From: Brevundimonas lenta
Lineage (GTDB): Bacteria > Pseudomonadota > Alphaproteobacteria > Caulobacterales > Caulobacteraceae
Direction: 5' to 3'
Length of the DNA: 64,000 nt
NCBI RefSeq assembly: GCF_014196335.1
Contig: NZ_JACIDM010000002.1
Location: forward strand, 992,001-1,056,000
A model generated the notes under the pieces. The model was not told the DNA's origin and made no database searches. It worked only from the letters and a program-made list of their open reading frames with translations. Made by a program: the position numbers and the translations under genes. How positions within the stretch are numbered: the first letter of the stretch is position 1; each line of letters opens with the position of its first letter. Below, one piece after another: positions 9,131 through 19,808 of this stretch.

Positions 9131-12100
9131 TCAGAAGGCCCAGTCGTCCATACGTCCGTCGTCCCTGAACCCGAGCAGGTGATGCATCGAGCCGAGGGGG
9201 CCGTCTGCGCCGTCGAAGTGCGCGTGGTGGTCCATGCGCAACGACGCCAGCGCCAGCCGGGCGGACGCCGCCACCGAGAGGTCAGCGTCGAAATCGAGGG
9301 CCGGCAGCACGGGCGGCAGGTCCACGCTCTTCAGGACGAAGTCGTCCGCCGGAAGCACCTGCGGCGCCGCCGCCTTGGCGCTGACGAGCGGCGCCGGCGC
9401 AGCGACGAGGTTGGACAGAAGCGCCACGACGCCGTTGAAGAACCGGACCTGCTCGACGCCGAGCAACGTGTCGACGCCATCGCGTCCGGCGGTCGAGTCC
9501 GTGATCTGGTAGCCGCCGGCCACCGCGACGACGGTGTAGTTGGCCAGCAGCCCCGCCATCTGGGCGGTGTCCTGGCCGGCCCCGCCGTTGATCGTGTCGT
9601 CGCCGCCGCCGCCGGTCAGCATGTCGTTGCCGATGCCACCGGTCAGGACGTTGGCGATCGCATTGCCGACGCCGGTGAAGTTGCCGACGCCGGTGTAGGT
9701 CGCGTTCTCAACGTTGGCGGCCATCACATGGTAGCTCGACAGGCTCTCGACGGAGTCGATGCCCTCCCCCGCCAGCTCGACGATGGTGTCGCCGGCCGCT
9801 GTCAGGACGTAGCGGTCGTCGCCCAGGCCGCCTTGCAGCTGGTTGGACACGCCGGAACCGCCGTGAAGGACATCATCGCCCGCGTAGCCGAGGATGGTGT
9901 CGCGCTCGAGCCCGCCGTTGATGACGTTGACGCCGGTATTGCCGACCAGCAGGTCGGCGAAGCCTGAACCGATCAGGTTCTCGATGGAGACATAGACGTC
10001 GATGCCGCCATGGCCGTCCACCGTGGCCCGCAGCCCCGTCAGATTGGCCGTCACCGCCGACGCCGCCGATGCATAGGTGACGGTGTCGATGCCAGCCCCG
10101 CCGATCAGCGTGTCATTGCCGGCCAGGCCCGCCAGGACGTCGGCTCCCGCCGCACCGGTGATCACATTGTTCAGGGTGTTGCCCGTCCCGGTGAAGTTTC
10201 CGGTTCCGGAGAAGCTCAGGTGCTCGACGTTGTTGCGCTGGGTATAGGCGTTCAGCGTGGTCGAGATCGTGTCGATGCCCTCGCCCGCCACTTCGATGAC
10301 CGTATCAGCGGCGGAGACCAGATAATGGTCGTCTCCCAGCCCGCCGATCATGGTGTTGGCCGCGCCCGTGCCCCCGGACAGGGAGTCATTTCCTCCCACG
10401 CCGACCAGGGTGTCGGCGCCCAGGCCGCCGGACAGGACGTTGCCCAGGGCGTTGCCGACCAGGGTGTCGTTGAACGCCGAACCGGTGACGTTCTCGATGC
10501 TGTTGAAGGTGTCGACCCCGCCGTTGCCGTCATTCGACGCCTGGTTGGCGTTGAGGCTGACGTTCACGCCGCTGGCCGCCTGGGCGTAGTTCGCGGTGTC
10601 GAGCCCCGCCAGGCCGTTCAGCGTGTCGTTGCCCGTGCCGCCCCAGAGACTGTCGGCCCCGGCCGTGCCCTGCAGCACGTCTCCGTTGCCGTCCTGGCCG
10701 TTGATGATGATGGTCACCGTGGCCGTATTGCCGCCGAACAGGGTGTAGCTGAAGCTGTCAGTGGCGGTTGAGTTGGCCGCGCCCGAAAGCGGTCCGGGCA
10801 GGCTGCGGAAGATGTTGCCGGGGTTGTACGAGAAGGTGCCGTTGGTGTTCAGCGTCACCGTCGCCCCGGAGGCCAGCACGGTCGCCACGCCGACCGCGGC
10901 GAGCGAGCCGTTCAGCGCGTTCACGGCCAGGATGTTGCCCGCGGGGATCGTCGCGTCTGCGCCGCCCCCGTTGTTGTCGAACACATTGCCGTTCAGCGTG
11001 CCGGTCTCGCCGGTCGAGAAGGCGTCCGCGTGGGCGCTGGCCGTATCGAGCGCGCCCATGGCGAAGTCGACCGTGCCCGTCAGCCCGTCGGAGAACCGCA
11101 TGAACTCGAAGTTCCTGAGGACATCCGTACCGTCTGCCGCAGTGCCGCGAGCGTGGATGACGGTGTAGCTGCCGTCGCCGTTGTTGACGACGTCATAGTC
11201 CTCCCGGAGCCCTGAGAACCGGGCGACGTCGATATCGCCGACGGCTCCGCCGACGAGGACCTCGCGCACGATGCGCAATTGGCCCGGGTTGTAGGTCCCG
11301 GCGATCATCGCCGCGTTCAACGCCCCGCTCATGCCGGCGAAGGTCGCGATCTGGACGCCCAGGGCATCGAACACCCCGATCCGGCAGTTCAGGTAACGGT
11401 CGCCGTCGAGGATGTCATTGCCGGCGCGCCCTTCGATGACGTCGCTGCCACTGCCGCCAAGGATGATGTTGCCGGTCGAGAACGAGGTGACGCCGACGCC
11501 GACGACATCCTGCAGTCCGGCGATGCGGGCGATGCCCGCCGCGTTGAGCACGCTGCCGCGCGCGCCCTCGACGAACTGCAGCACGCCGCCGACCACTTCC
11601 TGGGCCGCCAGATCCGCGACGTCGGATCCGAACAGCACGTCATTGCCCGCGCTGCCCGACAGCCCCTCGACGTTGGCGTAGCGGTCGGTGGCCGTATTGG
11701 GCGTCGGCGGGATCGGGGTCTCGTCGAAGGCCGGCAGGTTCAGGTCGGCGTACACGGACGGCAGGGTGTAGTAGGCCGCCCAGTCGAAGCCGGACATGCC
11801 CTCCATCCGGTTGACGCCGAAGCTGCCCGTCATGATGTCGTCGCCGCCCTCGGCGACGTATTCGTCGAAGCCGCCGTTGCCGAAGAAGACGTCATGGCCG
11901 TCGATCGTATCGCGGCCGAAGGGATCGAAATTATCGCCCGGCGCCCCGTCCTGGGTGCCGATCTCGATCCAGTCGTCACCCTCGTTGCCCTGCATCCCTT
12001 CGTTGAAGGTCGAGCCGAAGATGAAGTCATTGCCGGTGCCGCCGAACACCTCCGACGAGTCCTCGCCGGTGATGATGTAGTCGTTGCCGACGCCGCCGAT

Positions 12101-14929
12101 GATCAGGTTCAGCCCGGGCCCGGCATGAATGACGTCGTCGCCGGTATTGCCCTTGATGACGTCGTCGCCGCCGGAGTCGGTGATGATGTCGTTGCCGACG
12201 CCGCCGTCGATGTTGTCATTGCCCTGACCACCCTCGATCCGGTCGTTTCCGCCGTCCCCCCAGATGGTGTCGTCGCCGATGCTGGCGATCAGGGTGTCAT
12301 TGAGGGCGCTGCCGCCCAGCACGACATGATCGCCGCCGTTGTAGCGCAGATAGCTGACCAGGGGCCCGGGATCGGCGCTGCCGGCTCCGGGGTTGCGGTC
12401 GACCAGCGGCGTGGCGCCTGCCTGGGTCGGGTCGAGGTTGCCGAGGCCGGCGTTGAACTGGGCGCTTCCGTCGGCGTCGACGTCCAGCCGATCGACTTCC
12501 AGAATGTAGGTGGGCGTCGAGAACACGTCGATCGGCAGGTGCTCTGTGTCCGTATTCGACATGATCAGGCTGGCGAAGGAGTTCTGCTCCAGCTCATTGA
12601 TGAAGTTCATGCCGGCGGTGCGCGCCAGGTAGTAGAAGCGGTCGCCGTTCTGCAGCGCCTCAAGCTGGGTCTCGAACACGAAGTTGAAGGTCGAACCCAG
12701 CATGCCGCCGAAGGGCATGATCTTCTCGGCCAGACCGCCGATCCAGAGGTCGACGTCGTCCAGCCCGGTGATGCTGTCGGTCCCGGCGTTGGCCCAGGCC
12801 CCTTCGCTGTTCAGGAAGTCCAGCGCGTCCGCCGGCGCGCCTGCACCGCCCATCACGATCGCCGTCGCCGCGTCGCGCTTGGCCTCATAGCTGACCGCGC
12901 TCGTGATCGACGTATGGGTGCCGTAGGCGGCGAGGAAGTTGATGATCGACGCCTCGTGCTTGAGGTTCAGCGCGAGGTCGTACCAGCTGTCGTAGGGCCT
13001 TAGCTGGGTGTCGCCGGTCATGCCAAAGAACGTCTTGCGCGCGTCGTTCAGCGAAGCGACGCCGGTCTCACGGCCGCGCGCCAGGTTGATCGCCGCAAGG
13101 TCCAGCGGCAGGCCCAACAGGCTGTTGCGCAGCGCGTCGGTGACGAACTCGTCGATCTCGTTGGCGACCTGACGGGTCATGCCGCGGATCACCGCGCCGG
13201 CCGCGACGTCGGCGTCGATCGTGCCGCCGGAGTCGAACTCGACAGGGTTCAGGAAGGCCTGGATCAGGCCGATATGGTCCGGCGTGAAGTTCGGATCGTA
13301 GCGGTCGATCGTCTCCGTCAACATCGAGTGACCGAAGCGATAGACCGTGTGGGCGAACTCCGCGACGATCGACGGATCGACCGTGACGTCATAGCCGACC
13401 GGCGCCACGAACACGTCGATCTGCGGCTGGATCTTCCGTGCGAAGTCCTCGAACACCAGGTGCTGGTATTGCATCTCGGTGGCGAATTTCGCGGCCTGGA
13501 ACAGCCGCTCGCCATTCCAGTCGAAGCTGTCGGGATTGAGGTTCGCCAGGTTCAGCGCCTGGAACGCCCCCAGCGACAGCGGCACATCCAGCCACTCGTT
13601 CAGGAAGGCCAGGTGTTCGGCCGCTGTGAAGTCCGGATCATCCAGGGAGTCGAGGATGATCCCCTTGGAATAATCGACCTGCCGGTTGTGCTCCGAGTGG
13701 AAGACGTGGTGCACCGCCGTCAGGCCGATGTTCTCGTTCACGCGGCCGTCGCCGGCGATGAAGTGCGCATTCAGCAGCGCGGCGTCATACTGGCCGGCGG
13801 GAAGGGGCTGGCCTGTCTGTTCATTGAACGGGTTCGCCCCGTGCGCGATGTCGAGCAGGAAGGAATGCCCGCTTTTCGTCGCCACGGTGGCGTCCAGCGG
13901 ATTGCCCGGGGTGCCGCTCTGCCAGGTCCCGTTGATCAGCAGTTGCGGGAAGCCGTTCGCGCCCGGAATGAAGTTGCCGTACAGGTCGGTGCGGACCAAC
14001 GGGATCGCCGCGACGTCATAGTCGTCCAGCGCGATGCCCATCTGCAGGGCCTGGGCCTTGATGTCGGCCCAGTTGGCCATGCCGCCGTTGTCGCCCTGGA
14101 TCAGTTTGCCGGTGGCCTCGGGCGACCCGTTCGGGCCGGTGAAGCTGTAGGCCCTCAGGAAGACCTGGTGCGACGGGTGCGACGAGTAGGTCTGGTTCTG
14201 ATCAACGAACGGGGAGGTGGCGTTGACCGCCTCCCCGCCGCTGACGTTGGCCCTCGTCAGCAGCATGAAGTTGGTCGGCGATCCCGGGACGAACAGCGGA
14301 TCGTCGGGCTGGAGGGGAACGAAGACCGTCCCGCTGCCGCCTTTGTTGACGAGGTCCAGGCCATGATCGAAGAACTGGCCGAACAGGGTCATCCATGAGT
14401 TGAAGGGCGCAGAGAGCCCCTCATCCGGGGCACGGTTGGGGATGTGGTACAGGAAGACGCCCGGCTCGATCTCGGTCGCCGTCGCGTCCAGCCCCTGCTC
14501 CAGCGCCAGTTCATAGGCCTCCGTCGCCGCCGGGTTCCGGCTGGTCATGTCGACCAGCAGATTGGAGATGGTGCGCGGCGCGGTGTCCTGAACGATGGCG
14601 CCGGGTTGGTTGGGCGTCGGGGTGTAATCCACGCCCTGGCGATTGTAGTCCGCCGGAGTCAACCGCGGGAACGGATTGTCCGCCTGACCGAAGTCCGTCT
14701 GGGCGTTACTGAGCAGGTTGTTGAAGATGCCGCTGACGGTGCGCAGCCCAAAGGTGTGATTTGGCGAACCGCTGATCAGTGAGAGCAGGCTCGTGCGGCC
14801 CAGGGTCAGTTCAGCATCGGTGACCGCCGTCCCGTCGTTGAAGGTCGAGCCTGTCACCGCCGCGTGCTGCTCTGCGATCTGGATTTGCGCGAGAACGAAC
14901 GCCAGATCACTACGGATGAAGTTAGCCAT
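9131..14929 (-). CDS. Giant secreted heme peroxidase with RTX calcium-binding repeats (peroxidase 1)
   Basis: This 1932-aa protein has an animal-type (peroxidase-cyclooxygenase superfamily) heme peroxidase domain at about 150-810. GQFFDHGLD carries Gln185, heme-linking Asp188 and distal His189. RVNE carries distal Arg396 and heme-linking Glu399. YRFGH carries Arg531 and proximal His534. A FVDQNQ block lies near 241-246. RTX nonapeptides (GGxGxDxU type) run from about 870, interrupted by a VCBS/cadherin-like segment near 1305-1420. Two long cassettes, a GRDGVDTLL module and an 85-residue tail with VLP motifs ending DDWAF follow. No Sec signal is seen; type I secretion is likely. GAGGTAAGGG precedes ATG 14929. 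Peroxidase 2 lies 86 bp upstream on the same strand, so the two are probably one transcript; a bulged GC-rich hairpin (14984-15015) lies between them. Confidence 0.9.
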   Translation of the reverse strand: MANFIRSDLAFVLAQIQIAEQHAAVTGSTFNDGTAVTDAELTLGRTSLLSLISGSPNHTFGLRTVSGIFNNLLSNAQTDFGQADNPFPRLTPADYNRQGVDYTPTPNQPGAIVQDTAPRTISNLLVDMTSRNPAATEAYELALEQGLDATATEIEPGVFLYHIPNRAPDEGLSAPFNSWMTLFGQFFDHGLDLVNKGGSGTVFVPLQPDDPLFVPGSPTNFMLLTRANVSGGEAVNATSPFVDQNQTYSSHPSHQVFLRAYSFTGPNGSPEATGKLIQGDNGGMANWADIKAQALQMGIALDDYDVAAIPLVRTDLYGNFIPGANGFPQLLINGTWQSGTPGNPLDATVATKSGHSFLLDIAHGANPFNEQTGQPLPAGQYDAALLNAHFIAGDGRVNENIGLTAVHHVFHSEHNRQVDYSKGIILDSLDDPDFTAAEHLAFLNEWLDVPLSLGAFQALNLANLNPDSFDWNGERLFQAAKFATEMQYQHLVFEDFARKIQPQIDVFVAPVGYDVTVDPSIVAEFAHTVYRFGHSMLTETIDRYDPNFTPDHIGLIQAFLNPVEFDSGGTIDADVAAGAVIRGMTRQVANEIDEFVTDALRNSLLGLPLDLAAINLARGRETGVASLNDARKTFFGMTGDTQLRPYDSWYDLALNLKHEASIINFLAAYGTHTSITSAVSYEAKRDAATAIVMGGAGAPADALDFLNSEGAWANAGTDSITGLDDVDLWIGGLAEKIMPFGGMLGSTFNFVFETQLEALQNGDRFYYLARTAGMNFINELEQNSFASLIMSNTDTEHLPIDVFSTPTYILEVDRLDVDADGSAQFNAGLGNLDPTQAGATPLVDRNPGAGSADPGPLVSYLRYNGGDHVVLGGSALNDTLIASIGDDTIWGDGGNDRIEGGQGNDNIDGGVGNDIITDSGGDDVIKGNTGDDVIHAGPGLNLIIGGVGNDYIITGEDSSEVFGGTGNDFIFGSTFNEGMQGNEGDDWIEIGTQDGAPGDNFDPFGRDTIDGHDVFFGNGGFDEYVAEGGDDIMTGSFGVNRMEGMSGFDWAAYYTLPSVYADLNLPAFDETPIPPTPNTATDRYANVEGLSGSAGNDVLFGSDVADLAAQEVVGGVLQFVEGARGSVLNAAGIARIAGLQDVVGVGVTSFSTGNIILGGSGSDVIEGRAGNDILDGDRYLNCRIGVFDALGVQIATFAGMSGALNAAMIAGTYNPGQLRIVREVLVGGAVGDIDVARFSGLREDYDVVNNGDGSYTVIHARGTAADGTDVLRNFEFMRFSDGLTGTVDFAMGALDTASAHADAFSTGETGTLNGNVFDNNGGGADATIPAGNILAVNALNGSLAAVGVATVLASGATVTLNTNGTFSYNPGNIFRSLPGPLSGAANSTATDSFSYTLFGGNTATVTIIINGQDGNGDVLQGTAGADSLWGGTGNDTLNGLAGLDTANYAQAASGVNVSLNANQASNDGNGGVDTFNSIENVTGSAFNDTLVGNALGNVLSGGLGADTLVGVGGNDSLSGGTGAANTMIGGLGDDHYLVSAADTVIEVAGEGIDTISTTLNAYTQRNNVEHLSFSGTGNFTGTGNTLNNVITGAAGADVLAGLAGNDTLIGGAGIDTVTYASAASAVTANLTGLRATVDGHGGIDVYVSIENLIGSGFADLLVGNTGVNVINGGLERDTILGYAGDDVLHGGSGVSNQLQGGLGDDRYVLTAAGDTIVELAGEGIDSVESLSSYHVMAANVENATYTGVGNFTGVGNAIANVLTGGIGNDMLTGGGGDDTINGGAGQDTAQMAGLLANYTVVAVAGGYQITDSTAGRDGVDTLLGVEQVRFFNGVVALLSNLVAAPAPLVSAKAAAPQVLPADDFVLKSVDLPPVLPALDFDADLSVAASARLALASLRMDHHAHFDGADGPLGSMHHLLGFRDDGRMDDWAF

Positions 14930-15015
14930 AGCCCTTACCTCGCCTTCGGAGGGATGCGGTCAGAGACCTCTCCCTCAAACATTGCCCGGCCCTGCCCCTC
15001 GGCGGGCCTTCGGGC

Positions 15016-18000
15016 TCAGAGGAACCAATCGGGGATCAGTCCTCCGTCGTGGTCGTGGGACCAGGGCCCGGCCACGTCGTCGAGTGCGGCGAAGCGCACG
15101 TCTCCGACCCGGTCGTTCCAGTCCCATGACCGTTCAAACCTCTGGACCTCGGCCAGCGCCGCCGCGGGCAGAACCAGCGGAAGGTCATCGCCCTTGAGGA
15201 CGAAGTCGTCGTCGAGCGCCGGCAACACCTGCGGATCAGCGGCGAAGGTCTTCGGCGCGGCCGGCAGGACCGGCGGGTCGCTGACCTTCGCGCTGGCGAC
15301 AACCGCCGGAGCGGCCGCGAGCGCCGACACCAGCACCGTCGTCCCGTCGCTGAACCGGACCCGTTCGACGCCGATCAGAAGGTCGACGCCGTCACGCCCG
15401 GCGACGTTGTCGGTGATCTGGAAGCCGCCGCCCGCCGCCACGACCTGATAGCTGGCCTGCAGCCCGGAAAGGATCGCCAGGTCCTGCCCCCCGCCGCCGT
15501 TCAGCGTGTCATTGCCGCCAGCGCCCGTCAGGGTGTCAGCCCCCGCGCCGCCGATGATGATGTTGGCCAGCGCATTGCCGATGCCGGCGAAATTGCCGGT
15601 CCCGGTGAAGGTCAGGTTCTCGAAATTGGCGCCCAGCGTCCGGCCCGCCTGGGAGGTCTGGACAGTGTCGATCCCCTGCCCGGCCAGCTCCACGATCGTG
15701 TCGTTGGCGTCGAGGATGTAGACGTCGTCGCCGAGCCCGCCCTGCAGCTGGTTCGCCGCGCCTGAGCCGCCGCGAAGCGTGTCGTTCCCTTCCAAACCGA
15801 TCAGGGTGTCGGATCCCAGTCCGCCGGTCAGGTCGTTGTTTGTCGTCCAGCCGACCAGGGTGTCGGCGAACAGGGACCCGATGACGTTCTCGATACTGGA
15901 AAGGGTGTCGACCCCGCCGTCGCCGTCCGCCAGCGCCCGGGCCCCGTTCAGCCTGACGTTCACGCCGCCGATGGCCGCGGCATAGGTCGCGGTGTCGACG
16001 CCATCGCCGCCCAGCAGGAAGTCGCTGCCGCCGCGACCTGTCAGGACGTCATTGCCGGCGCCGCCCGTGAGCGTGTTTACCGCGCTGTCGCCGACGAGCG
16101 CGTCTCCGAAGGCCGAGCCTGTCGCGTTCTCGATGCTGGTGAAGGTGTCGACGCCGCCGTCGCCATCAGCGCTGGCGGTTTGCAGGGCGATGTCGACCGC
16201 CACGGCTCCGGCCGCGCTGGCGTAGTTGGCGGTGTCGGACCCGGCCCCGCCCTCCAGGCTGTCGTTGCCGCCGCGACCGGACAGGGTGTCGTCCCCGGCC
16301 GCGCCGGTCATCACGTTGGCGAGTGCGTTCCCGACTCCCGTGAAGTTTCCGGCTCCGTTGTAGAGGAGGTTTTCGAGATTGGCGCCGAGGGTTCGGCTGA
16401 TGAGGTTGGTCTGGACTGTGTCCACACCTTCCCCGGCAAGTTCGACAACCGTGTCCGCGGCGGTGAGAATATAGACGTCATCACCTGCGCCGCCTTGAAG
16501 AACGTTGACCGCACCGGAGCCTCCGATAAGCGTGTCGGCGCCTGCGCCGCCAAGGATGACGTCGGCTCCAAGGCCGCCGTTCAGGATATCGGCCGCCAAC
16601 CCGCCGATGATCGTATTGGCGAGTTCATTGCCGATGAGGGTGATGCCCGACGGGCCCGCATAGTTGGCCCTCAGCTGTTCGACATCCACGCCGCCCGCCA
16701 GGGTCCAGCTCGCGCTGGCGTAGACCACATCCAGCCCGCCGCCCGTGGTTTCGACGACCGTGTCGCCCAGATTGTCGACGTAATAGCGATCGCCACCGCC
16801 GCCGCCGGTCATGGCGTCCGCACCGGCGCCGCCGTCGATGCTGTTGGCGACGTTGTTGGCGGTCAGAATGTCATTGAAGGCGCTGCCGATCAGGTTTTCG
16901 AAGCTGACCAGGGTGTCGCCCTGGGCGTGTCCGCCGCTGGCCGTGCCGAGCAACAGGTGCACGTTCACAGCTGCGTTGGACGTCCGGTAGCTGGCGGTGT
17001 CGGAGCCCGCGCCGCCGTTCAGGGCATCCGCCCCGGCCGCGCCCTCGATCACATTGGCCGCGCCGTCGCCGACGAGCGTGTCGGCGAAAGCGCTGCCCCG
17101 GAGGTTCTCGACGTTGACGACCACGTCGCCCTCGGCGTCGCCGCCTTCACCCTCATCAGGCAACAGACGATCAAGCGGGATGCTGAGGTTCAGGCTCACG
17201 CCCGAGCCGGAGGCGCTGTAGTCGACCGTGTCGATGCCGTCGCCGCCGTCGTATGCGTCGTCGACCCCGTCGCCGCCCATCATCCAGTCATCGCCGGCGC
17301 CGCCCAGCATGTAGTCCTTGCCGTCATTGCCGTTCAGGATGTCGTTGCCGTCGCCGCCGTTCAGGATGTCGTCGTTGTCATCGCCGTTCAGGACATCGTC
17401 GCCGGCCTCGCCGTAGAGGAACGCGTCCTGCGCATTGAGGCTGGCGTTCAGGATGTCATTGCCGCCCTCGCCGTGCAGGGCGTCCTTACCGCCGCCGCCG
17501 TTGATGGTGTCGTTGCCGTCACCGCCATACATGGTGTCGTTGCTGTTGGTGCCGGTGAGGACGTTGTTCAGCGCGTTGCCCACCAGCACCAGGTCGACAT
17601 TCAGCGGGTTCAGGTCGCTGAAGTTGCGGTTCAGCACGCCCGCCGCCACGTCGCGCCGTTCCCACACCTCGAAGGTGTCCCAGTGCTGGTGGGTCAGGCC
17701 GGTGTTGCGCGCGATGACATCCGAGAAGTGCTCGGAATCGATGTCGCGAAGCAGCAGCGACCCGTCGAACTGATTGATGTAGTAGAAGCGGTCGCCGTCC
17801 TGCAGCCGGTCCAACTGCTCCTGGAATATCCAGGTGAAGGTCGAACCCATCTGGCTGGCGCCGAAGGCCGCTTCGGCCAGGCCGCCGATCCACATGTCGA
17901 CGTCGTTCACGTGACTGACGCCGGTGCCGTTGATCAGGCCGTTGCCCGGATCGATCACGTCCTCGCCGTAGACTGCCTTGAACCTGGCGAGCAGGTCGGC

Positions 18001-19782
18001 CCGTTCGGCCGCGGTGCCGCGCAGGGCGGCTCCGAACTGATCCCAGTTGGCGTAGGGCGTCAGACCGGGGATGCCCGCCTGATCGATGTAGTCGGACGCT
18101 TGGCCGTTCTGTTCGAGGGACGTGCCCAGGCTGCTCACATAGGCCCGGAACTCATTCAGGGACGGCAGGCCCAGCTCGCGGCCCCGCATGAGGTTGGCGG
18201 CGCCCAGATCCAGCGGCAGTCCCAACAGGGCGCTGCGCACCGCCTCGACCACCTTTGTGTCGATCTGCTGGTGCCCGACCTGGGTCAGCCCGCCCAGCAG
18301 CGACGCGGCGCCGCTGATTTGGGGGTGATCGGGATCAGCGCCCGCGAACATCGCCGGGTTCAGGAAGGCCTCGATAAGGGACACCTCCTGCAGCACCCCG
18401 TTCGCATCGACGAACGGGATGGTCTCGTTGATCATCGAGTGGCCGACCCGGTACATCGCGCCGGCGAACTCGTCCGAAATGGCCGGATTGACGTTGGGAT
18501 TGTAGTCAACGAAGCCGTGGTCGCCCTCGCCCGGCAATGTGCCCGACATCTTCTCTGCGAACTCGTCGAAGACCACGCGCTGATACTGGGCGACGGTGAT
18601 CGTCTTGGCCGCCTGGAAGACTTCTTCCGCGGTCCATTCCGGGTGCAGCTCCGCGATCCGCTCGGCCTGGAAATTGTGTTCGCGGTGCCAGACTGTGTGC
18701 ACCGCCGTCAGGGCCACATTCTCGTTCGGCCGATGGTCGCCCGCGACGTAGTACGACAGCAGTGCTTCGAGGCTGAAGTTCGCGTTCGGGCCGCCGCCCT
18801 GCCCGAAGGGCGAGGCGTCGAAGTCGTTCTTGTCGCCGATCAGGGCGGCGCCGGTTCCGTCCCCGATGTCGCCGAAGTCGATGAACCCGGCGAGTCCGGT
18901 CAGATAGGTCCACGCGGCGAAGTCGTTACCGGCCACCGCCGCCATCGCCAGAACGTCGTCGAGATCAGCGGCGCTCAGACCATTGTTGATCAGCACGTCG
19001 GTATAGGTCGGCAGACCCCCGCGGCTCACGCCGTCCGGTCCGATCTCCGCTGCGCCGTCGAGCAGGCGATGCGTCTTGACCAACTGGCCGCCGGAATCCC
19101 GGATCACGTCGCCGTTCGCGTCGCGAGCGGTCTCGCGCAACAGGAAGGTCATCCCCTGCGTCGAGCCGTAGGTCTGGTTCTGGTCGACGAACGGCGACGT
19201 CATGTTCAGCCGCTCGGTCCCGTTGACGTTATCCAGGGTGATGACGCCGTTGCCGTCCACGGTGTAGCGCGCCGCGCGTCCGCCGATCAGGAACTGCAGC
19301 TGGGGCGGCACGCCCTGGGCAATGATGTTGTCCGTGACGTCGATGTTGAGGCCCGGGTTCGCGGCCGCGATCTGCGCCAGCTGGGCGTTGATGGTCGACA
19401 GGTCAACGAACTGGCTGCCACCGCCCCGCGCATAGAAGTCGAGGCCGTGGTCGAAGAACTGGCCGAACGACATCAGCAGCAGGTTCGTCCCCGCCGTACT
19501 GGGCGCATCGATCGACAGGCCGTTGGCGTCGACGTGCTGCGAGATCACATTGGAAACCAGGCGCTCGTTCGGCAGCGGCGATCCGCTCGCGCCGGTCACG
19601 CGCACCCCATTCACCGTCGCAGGTTCAGGATGGGCCGGCGACAGCCGCACGAACGGCTGGTTCGAATTGCCCCACGTCGGGTGAGCGACGTTGTTGCCGA
19701 GGCCGCTGGAGTTGCGGAAGCCGCCCGCGGCGAATTCCTGGTCAAGTAGCGCCAGATCATGGGCCCGAAGAGAGATAGGCAT
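15016..19782 (-). CDS. Giant secreted heme peroxidase with RTX calcium-binding repeats (peroxidase 2)
   Basis: This 1588-aa protein is the shortest of the three peroxidase-RTX proteins. The heme peroxidase domain occupies about 50-720: Gln108, Asp111 and distal His112 in GQFFDHGLD; Arg351 and Glu354 in RPNE; HREHN at 366-370; Arg445 and proximal His448 in YRVGH. It lacks the IRSDL...AQI opening shared by peroxidases 1 and 3, so it is the more diverged copy. RTX repeats and cassettes of about 150 residues fill the rest. The tail has PPVLPAAP, PQVLPAL, DDDFVLK and LVLPAAA motifs and ends IPDWFL. GGAAGGAGAG precedes ATG 19782. Reaction expected: peroxide-dependent oxidation of halides or organic substrates outside the cell. 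Confidence 0.9.
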   Translation of the reverse strand: MPISLRAHDLALLDQEFAAGGFRNSSGLGNNVAHPTWGNSNQPFVRLSPAHPEPATVNGVRVTGASGSPLPNERLVSNVISQHVDANGLSIDAPSTAGTNLLLMSFGQFFDHGLDFYARGGGSQFVDLSTINAQLAQIAAANPGLNIDVTDNIIAQGVPPQLQFLIGGRAARYTVDGNGVITLDNVNGTERLNMTSPFVDQNQTYGSTQGMTFLLRETARDANGDVIRDSGGQLVKTHRLLDGAAEIGPDGVSRGGLPTYTDVLINNGLSAADLDDVLAMAAVAGNDFAAWTYLTGLAGFIDFGDIGDGTGAALIGDKNDFDASPFGQGGGPNANFSLEALLSYYVAGDHRPNENVALTAVHTVWHREHNFQAERIAELHPEWTAEEVFQAAKTITVAQYQRVVFDEFAEKMSGTLPGEGDHGFVDYNPNVNPAISDEFAGAMYRVGHSMINETIPFVDANGVLQEVSLIEAFLNPAMFAGADPDHPQISGAASLLGGLTQVGHQQIDTKVVEAVRSALLGLPLDLGAANLMRGRELGLPSLNEFRAYVSSLGTSLEQNGQASDYIDQAGIPGLTPYANWDQFGAALRGTAAERADLLARFKAVYGEDVIDPGNGLINGTGVSHVNDVDMWIGGLAEAAFGASQMGSTFTWIFQEQLDRLQDGDRFYYINQFDGSLLLRDIDSEHFSDVIARNTGLTHQHWDTFEVWERRDVAAGVLNRNFSDLNPLNVDLVLVGNALNNVLTGTNSNDTMYGGDGNDTINGGGGKDALHGEGGNDILNASLNAQDAFLYGEAGDDVLNGDDNDDILNGGDGNDILNGNDGKDYMLGGAGDDWMMGGDGVDDAYDGGDGIDTVDYSASGSGVSLNLSIPLDRLLPDEGEGGDAEGDVVVNVENLRGSAFADTLVGDGAANVIEGAAGADALNGGAGSDTASYRTSNAAVNVHLLLGTASGGHAQGDTLVSFENLIGSAFNDILTANNVANSIDGGAGADAMTGGGGGDRYYVDNLGDTVVETTGGGLDVVYASASWTLAGGVDVEQLRANYAGPSGITLIGNELANTIIGGLAADILNGGLGADVILGGAGADTLIGGSGAVNVLQGGAGDDVYILTAADTVVELAGEGVDTVQTNLISRTLGANLENLLYNGAGNFTGVGNALANVMTGAAGDDTLSGRGGNDSLEGGAGSDTANYASAAGAVAVDIALQTASADGDGGVDTFTSIENATGSAFGDALVGDSAVNTLTGGAGNDVLTGRGGSDFLLGGDGVDTATYAAAIGGVNVRLNGARALADGDGGVDTLSSIENVIGSLFADTLVGWTTNNDLTGGLGSDTLIGLEGNDTLRGGSGAANQLQGGLGDDVYILDANDTIVELAGQGIDTVQTSQAGRTLGANFENLTFTGTGNFAGIGNALANIIIGGAGADTLTGAGGNDTLNGGGGQDLAILSGLQASYQVVAAGGGFQITDNVAGRDGVDLLIGVERVRFSDGTTVLVSALAAAPAVVASAKVSDPPVLPAAPKTFAADPQVLPALDDDFVLKGDDLPLVLPAAALAEVQRFERSWDWNDRVGDVRFAALDDVAGPWSHDHDGGLIPDWFL

Positions 19783-19808
19783 GGCAACACTCTCCTTCCC
19801 GGTTACTA

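Noticed and set aside
16180-19749. A 1189-codon open frame antisense to peroxidase 2, and similar long antisense frames at 11279-13003, 27610-29982, 45989-48820 and 48995-51382
   Set aside because: The translations are low-complexity Val/Ala/Asp/Gly-rich shadows produced by GC-rich RTX codons, with no start context or domain. The opposite strand carries clear protein families.
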